DNA from: CAYNXB01 sp964401045
Lineage (GTDB): Bacteria > Pseudomonadota > Alphaproteobacteria > Sphingomonadales > Sphingomonadaceae
Assembly: GCA_964401045.1 (NCBI GenBank)
Contig: CAYNXB010000125.1
Coordinates: forward strand, 1-5,144
Reading direction: 5' to 3'
Length of the DNA: 5,144 nucleotides
Below, one piece after another: positions 2,719 to 5,144 of the stretch (its first letter is position 1; the number at the start of each line of letters is the position of its first letter). The notes beneath the pieces were generated by a model. That model made no database searches. It was given only the letters and a program-made list of their open reading frames with translations, and was not told the DNA's origin. The translations under genes and the position numbers were made by a program.

Positions 2719-5144
2719 ATGTCCCTCAGCACCATTTCCATTCGCGGCGCCCGCGAGCACAATCTCAAGGGCTTCGATATCGAGCTGCCGCGCGAGAAGC
2801 TGATCGTGATCACCGGGCTTTCGGGCTCGGGGAAATCGTCGCTCGCGTTCGACACCATCTATGCCGAGGGGCAGCGGCGTTATGTCGAGAGCCTGTCCGC
2901 CTATGCGCGCCAGTTCCTCGAGATGATGCAGAAGCCCGATGTCGAGCACATCGACGGGCTCAGCCCGGCGATCTCGATCGAGCAGAAGACCACGAGCCGC
3001 AACCCGCGCTCGACGGTCGCCACCGTGACCGAGATCTACGATTACATGCGCCTGCTGTGGGCGCGCGTGGGGGTGCCGTATTCGCCCGCCACCGGCCTGC
3101 CGATCAGCGCGCAGACCGTCAGCCAGATGGTTGACCGGGTGATGGCGCTGCCCGAGGGGACGCGGCTGTACCTGCTCGCCCCGGCGGTGCGCGGGCGCAA
3201 GGGCGAGTACCGCAAGGAGCTCGCCGAATGGCAGAAGGCCGGCTTCACCCGCGTGCGGATCGACGGCGAGTTCTACGAGATCGAGGACGCGCCGGCGCTC
3301 GACAAGAAGTACAAGCACGACATCGAGGTGGTGGTCGACCGGATCGCGGTGAAGGACGGCATCCAGACGCGGCTTGCCGACAGCTTCGAGCAGGCGCTGC
3401 GCCTGGCCGAGGGGCTGGCCTATGTCGATCTGGCCGACGGCATAGTGCCCGGCCGCGAGGGTGAGGAAGCCGCGGGCGGCAACCTCAAGGGCGCGGGCCT
3501 GCCGCCCAACCGGATCGTGTTCTCGGAAAAGTTCGCCTGCCCGGTCAGCGGCTTCACCATCGAGGAGATCGAGCCGCGGCTGTTCTCCTTCAACGCCCCG
3601 CAAGGCGCGTGCCCGGCGTGCGACGGGCTGGGCGAGAAGCTGCTGTTCGATCCGCAGCTCGTGGTGCCGAACGAGAACCTCACGCTCAAGCAGGGCGCGG
3701 TGGTGCCGTGGGCCAAGTCCAACCCGCCGAGCCCGTATTACATGCAGGTGCTCGCCAGCCTGGCCAAGGAATACGCCTTCGACCTGACCACCCCGTGGAC
3801 TGAGCTTACCGAAGCGAACCGCGACGTGATCCTCCACGGCACGAAGGGCGCGGCCGTCCCGCTCACCTTCAGGGACGGGCGCAAGGAATACACCGTGCGC
3901 AAGGCGTTCGAGGGGGTGATCGGCAACCTCAACCGCCGCCTGCTGCAGACCGACAGCGCGTGGATGCGGGAGGAACTCAGCAAGTACCAGACCGCGCAAC
4001 CGTGCGAGGTGTGCCACGGCAAGCGCCTGAACGAGAAGGCGCTGGCGGTGAAAGTCGCGGGGGAGGACATCGCCACCCCCGTGCGGTTCAGCGTGGTGAT
4101 GGCCAAGGCATGGTTCGAAAAGCTGCCCGAGGCGCTGACCGACACCCAGAACCAGATCGCCCGCGCCATCCTCAAGGAAATCAACGAGCGGCTGGGGTTC
4201 CTCGACAACGTCGGGCTCGATTACCTCAACCTCGACCGCACCAGCGGGACGCTTTCGGGCGGCGAGAGCCAGCGCATCCGCCTCGCCAGCCAGATCGGCA
4301 GCGGCCTGTCGGGCGTGCTCTACGTGCTCGACGAGCCGAGCATCGGCCTCCACCAGCGCGATAACGACCGGCTGCTCGAAACCCTCAAGCGCCTGCGCGA
4401 TCTCGGCAACACCGTGATCGTGGTCGAGCATGACGAGGATGCGATCCGCCACGCGGACCATATCGTCGATCTCGGCCCCGGCGCCGGCGTCCACGGCGGG
4501 GAGGTGGTGGCGCAGGGCGATCTCGCCACGATCCTCCAGTCCACCACCAGCCTCACCGCCGCCTACCTCAACGGCAGCCGGGCAATCGAAATCCCCGCCA
4601 AGCGCCGCAAGGGCAACGGCCACAAGGTCACCATCCACAACGCGCGGGCGAACAACCTCAAGGGCGTCACCGCCAGCATCCCGCTCGGCACGTTCTGCTG
4701 CATCACCGGCGTCTCCGGCTCGGGCAAGTCGAGCCTCACCATCGATACGCTCCACGCCGGCGCCGCCCGCGCGCTCAACGGCGCGCGCGTCATCGCCGGG
4801 CCGCACGACAAGATCACCGGGCTCGAATACTGCGACAAGGTGATCGAGATCGACCAGTCGCCGATCGGCCGCACCCCGCGCTCCAACCCGGCGACCTACA
4901 CCGGCGCCTTCACCCAGATCCGCGACTGGTTCGCCGGGCTGCCGGAAAGCCAGGCGCGCGGCTACAAGCCCGGCCGCTTCAGCTTCAACGTCAAGGGCGG
5001 CCGGTGCGAGGCGTGCCAGGGTGACGGGCTGATCAAGATCGAGATGCACTTCCTGCCGGACGTCTACGTGACGTGCGAGGAATGCCACGGCCGCCGCTAC
5101 AACCGCGAAACGCTGGAGGTGAAGTTCAAGGGCCTCTCCATCGC
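2719..5144 (+). CDS. uvrA: UvrA, excinuclease ABC subunit A (3' end beyond window)
   Basis: UvrA is the ATPase that finds bulky DNA lesions in nucleotide excision repair and loads UvrB. The first 808 codons are present; about 150 residues, including the signature and Walker B of the second ATPase, should lie beyond the window. Visible motifs in order: Walker A GLSGSGKSS (33-41); first zinc module C274, S277, C298, C301; CEVC pair (429, 432); ABC signature LSGGESQ (512-518); Walker B LYVLDEPS (534-541) followed by GLHQRDN; second Walker A GVSGSGKSS (664-672); and the DNA-contacting C-terminal zinc finger C763, C766, C786, C789. ATG 2719 is chosen because MSLSTISIRGAREHNLKG aligns with the usual UvrA N-terminus. 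There is no clear Shine-Dalgarno before it, and a GTG at 2668 is the only nearby alternative. The first zinc module has Ser where many UvrAs have the second Cys; I recall this as usual in alphaproteobacteria. Expression is probably LexA-controlled. Confidence 0.98.
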   Translation, partial: MSLSTISIRGAREHNLKGFDIELPREKLIVITGLSGSGKSSLAFDTIYAEGQRRYVESLSAYARQFLEMMQKPDVEHIDGLSPAISIEQKTTSRNPRSTVATVTEIYDYMRLLWARVGVPYSPATGLPISAQTVSQMVDRVMALPEGTRLYLLAPAVRGRKGEYRKELAEWQKAGFTRVRIDGEFYEIEDAPALDKKYKHDIEVVVDRIAVKDGIQTRLADSFEQALRLAEGLAYVDLADGIVPGREGEEAAGGNLKGAGLPPNRIVFSEKFACPVSGFTIEEIEPRLFSFNAPQGACPACDGLGEKLLFDPQLVVPNENLTLKQGAVVPWAKSNPPSPYYMQVLASLAKEYAFDLTTPWTELTEANRDVILHGTKGAAVPLTFRDGRKEYTVRKAFEGVIGNLNRRLLQTDSAWMREELSKYQTAQPCEVCHGKRLNEKALAVKVAGEDIATPVRFSVVMAKAWFEKLPEALTDTQNQIARAILKEINERLGFLDNVGLDYLNLDRTSGTLSGGESQRIRLASQIGSGLSGVLYVLDEPSIGLHQRDNDRLLETLKRLRDLGNTVIVVEHDEDAIRHADHIVDLGPGAGVHGGEVVAQGDLATILQSTTSLTAAYLNGSRAIEIPAKRRKGNGHKVTIHNARANNLKGVTASIPLGTFCCITGVSGSGKSSLTIDTLHAGAARALNGARVIAGPHDKITGLEYCDKVIEIDQSPIGRTPRSNPATYTGAFTQIRDWFAGLPESQARGYKPGRFSFNVKGGRCEACQGDGLIKIEMHFLPDVYVTCEECHGRRYNRETLEVKFKGLSI

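Noticed and set aside
2569..5088. 839-aa open frame on the minus strand opposite uvrA
   Set aside because: The plus strand encodes a motif-complete UvrA over the same bases. Long antisense frames are expected opposite GC-rich genes, and this one has the Arg/Ala/Asp/Leu-biased composition of a shadow.
1..5144. tRNA, rRNA, CRISPR array or riboswitch
   Set aside because: I found no cloverleaf-like segment, no ribosomal RNA signature, no regularly spaced repeats and no recognisable riboswitch core in the non-coding stretches.

Overview
The window looks like GC-rich alphaproteobacterial chromosome, most likely Sphingomonadales (Erythrobacteraceae-like). Three things point there. UvrA has the variant first zinc finger CPVSGFTI that I associate with alphaproteobacterial UvrA. 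A perfect alphaproteobacterial SOS box (GAAC-N7-GAAC) sits in the uvrA promoter. The HTH regulator has the LTDKQREVL / SPHTVDQRI style I associate with sphingomonad LuxR-type proteins. These attributions come from memory and were not searched.

Layout. (1) 2-166, plus strand: the last 54 codons of an unrecognised gene entering from the left. (2) 187-408, minus strand: a 73-aa exported or membrane mini-protein with a signal peptide, one further hydrophobic helix and an acidic tail ending PQSP. (3) 409-707: a divergent control region with two clean inverted repeats. (4) 708-2231, plus strand: a compact four-gene operon. It encodes a LuxR/GerE-type HTH regulator with a C-terminal membrane anchor, a 71-aa helical protein, a 149-aa polytopic membrane protein and a 111-aa soluble protein. 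The last three are unrecognised, and the last two junctions are 4-base ATGA overlaps. (5) 2260-2466, minus strand: a 68-aa paralogue of the first mini-protein, convergent with the operon and separated from it by a 16-bp tandem duplication. (6) 2467-2718: the control region of uvrA. (7) 2719-5144, plus strand: uvrA, the excinuclease ABC damage-recognition ATPase, cut off by the window end after 808 codons.

The uvrA part is ordinary DNA repair, with a readable SOS control: TTGACA followed by a LexA box in the spacer. The candidate undescribed system is the 187-2466 block. It combines a membrane-anchored transcription factor, a partner membrane protein and two small soluble or helical proteins, bracketed by two same-strand paralogous membrane mini-proteins with a shared acidic PQSP tail. 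A reasonable but unproven reading is a membrane-linked regulatory module in which the HTH protein controls its own operon, one or both mini-proteins, or both.
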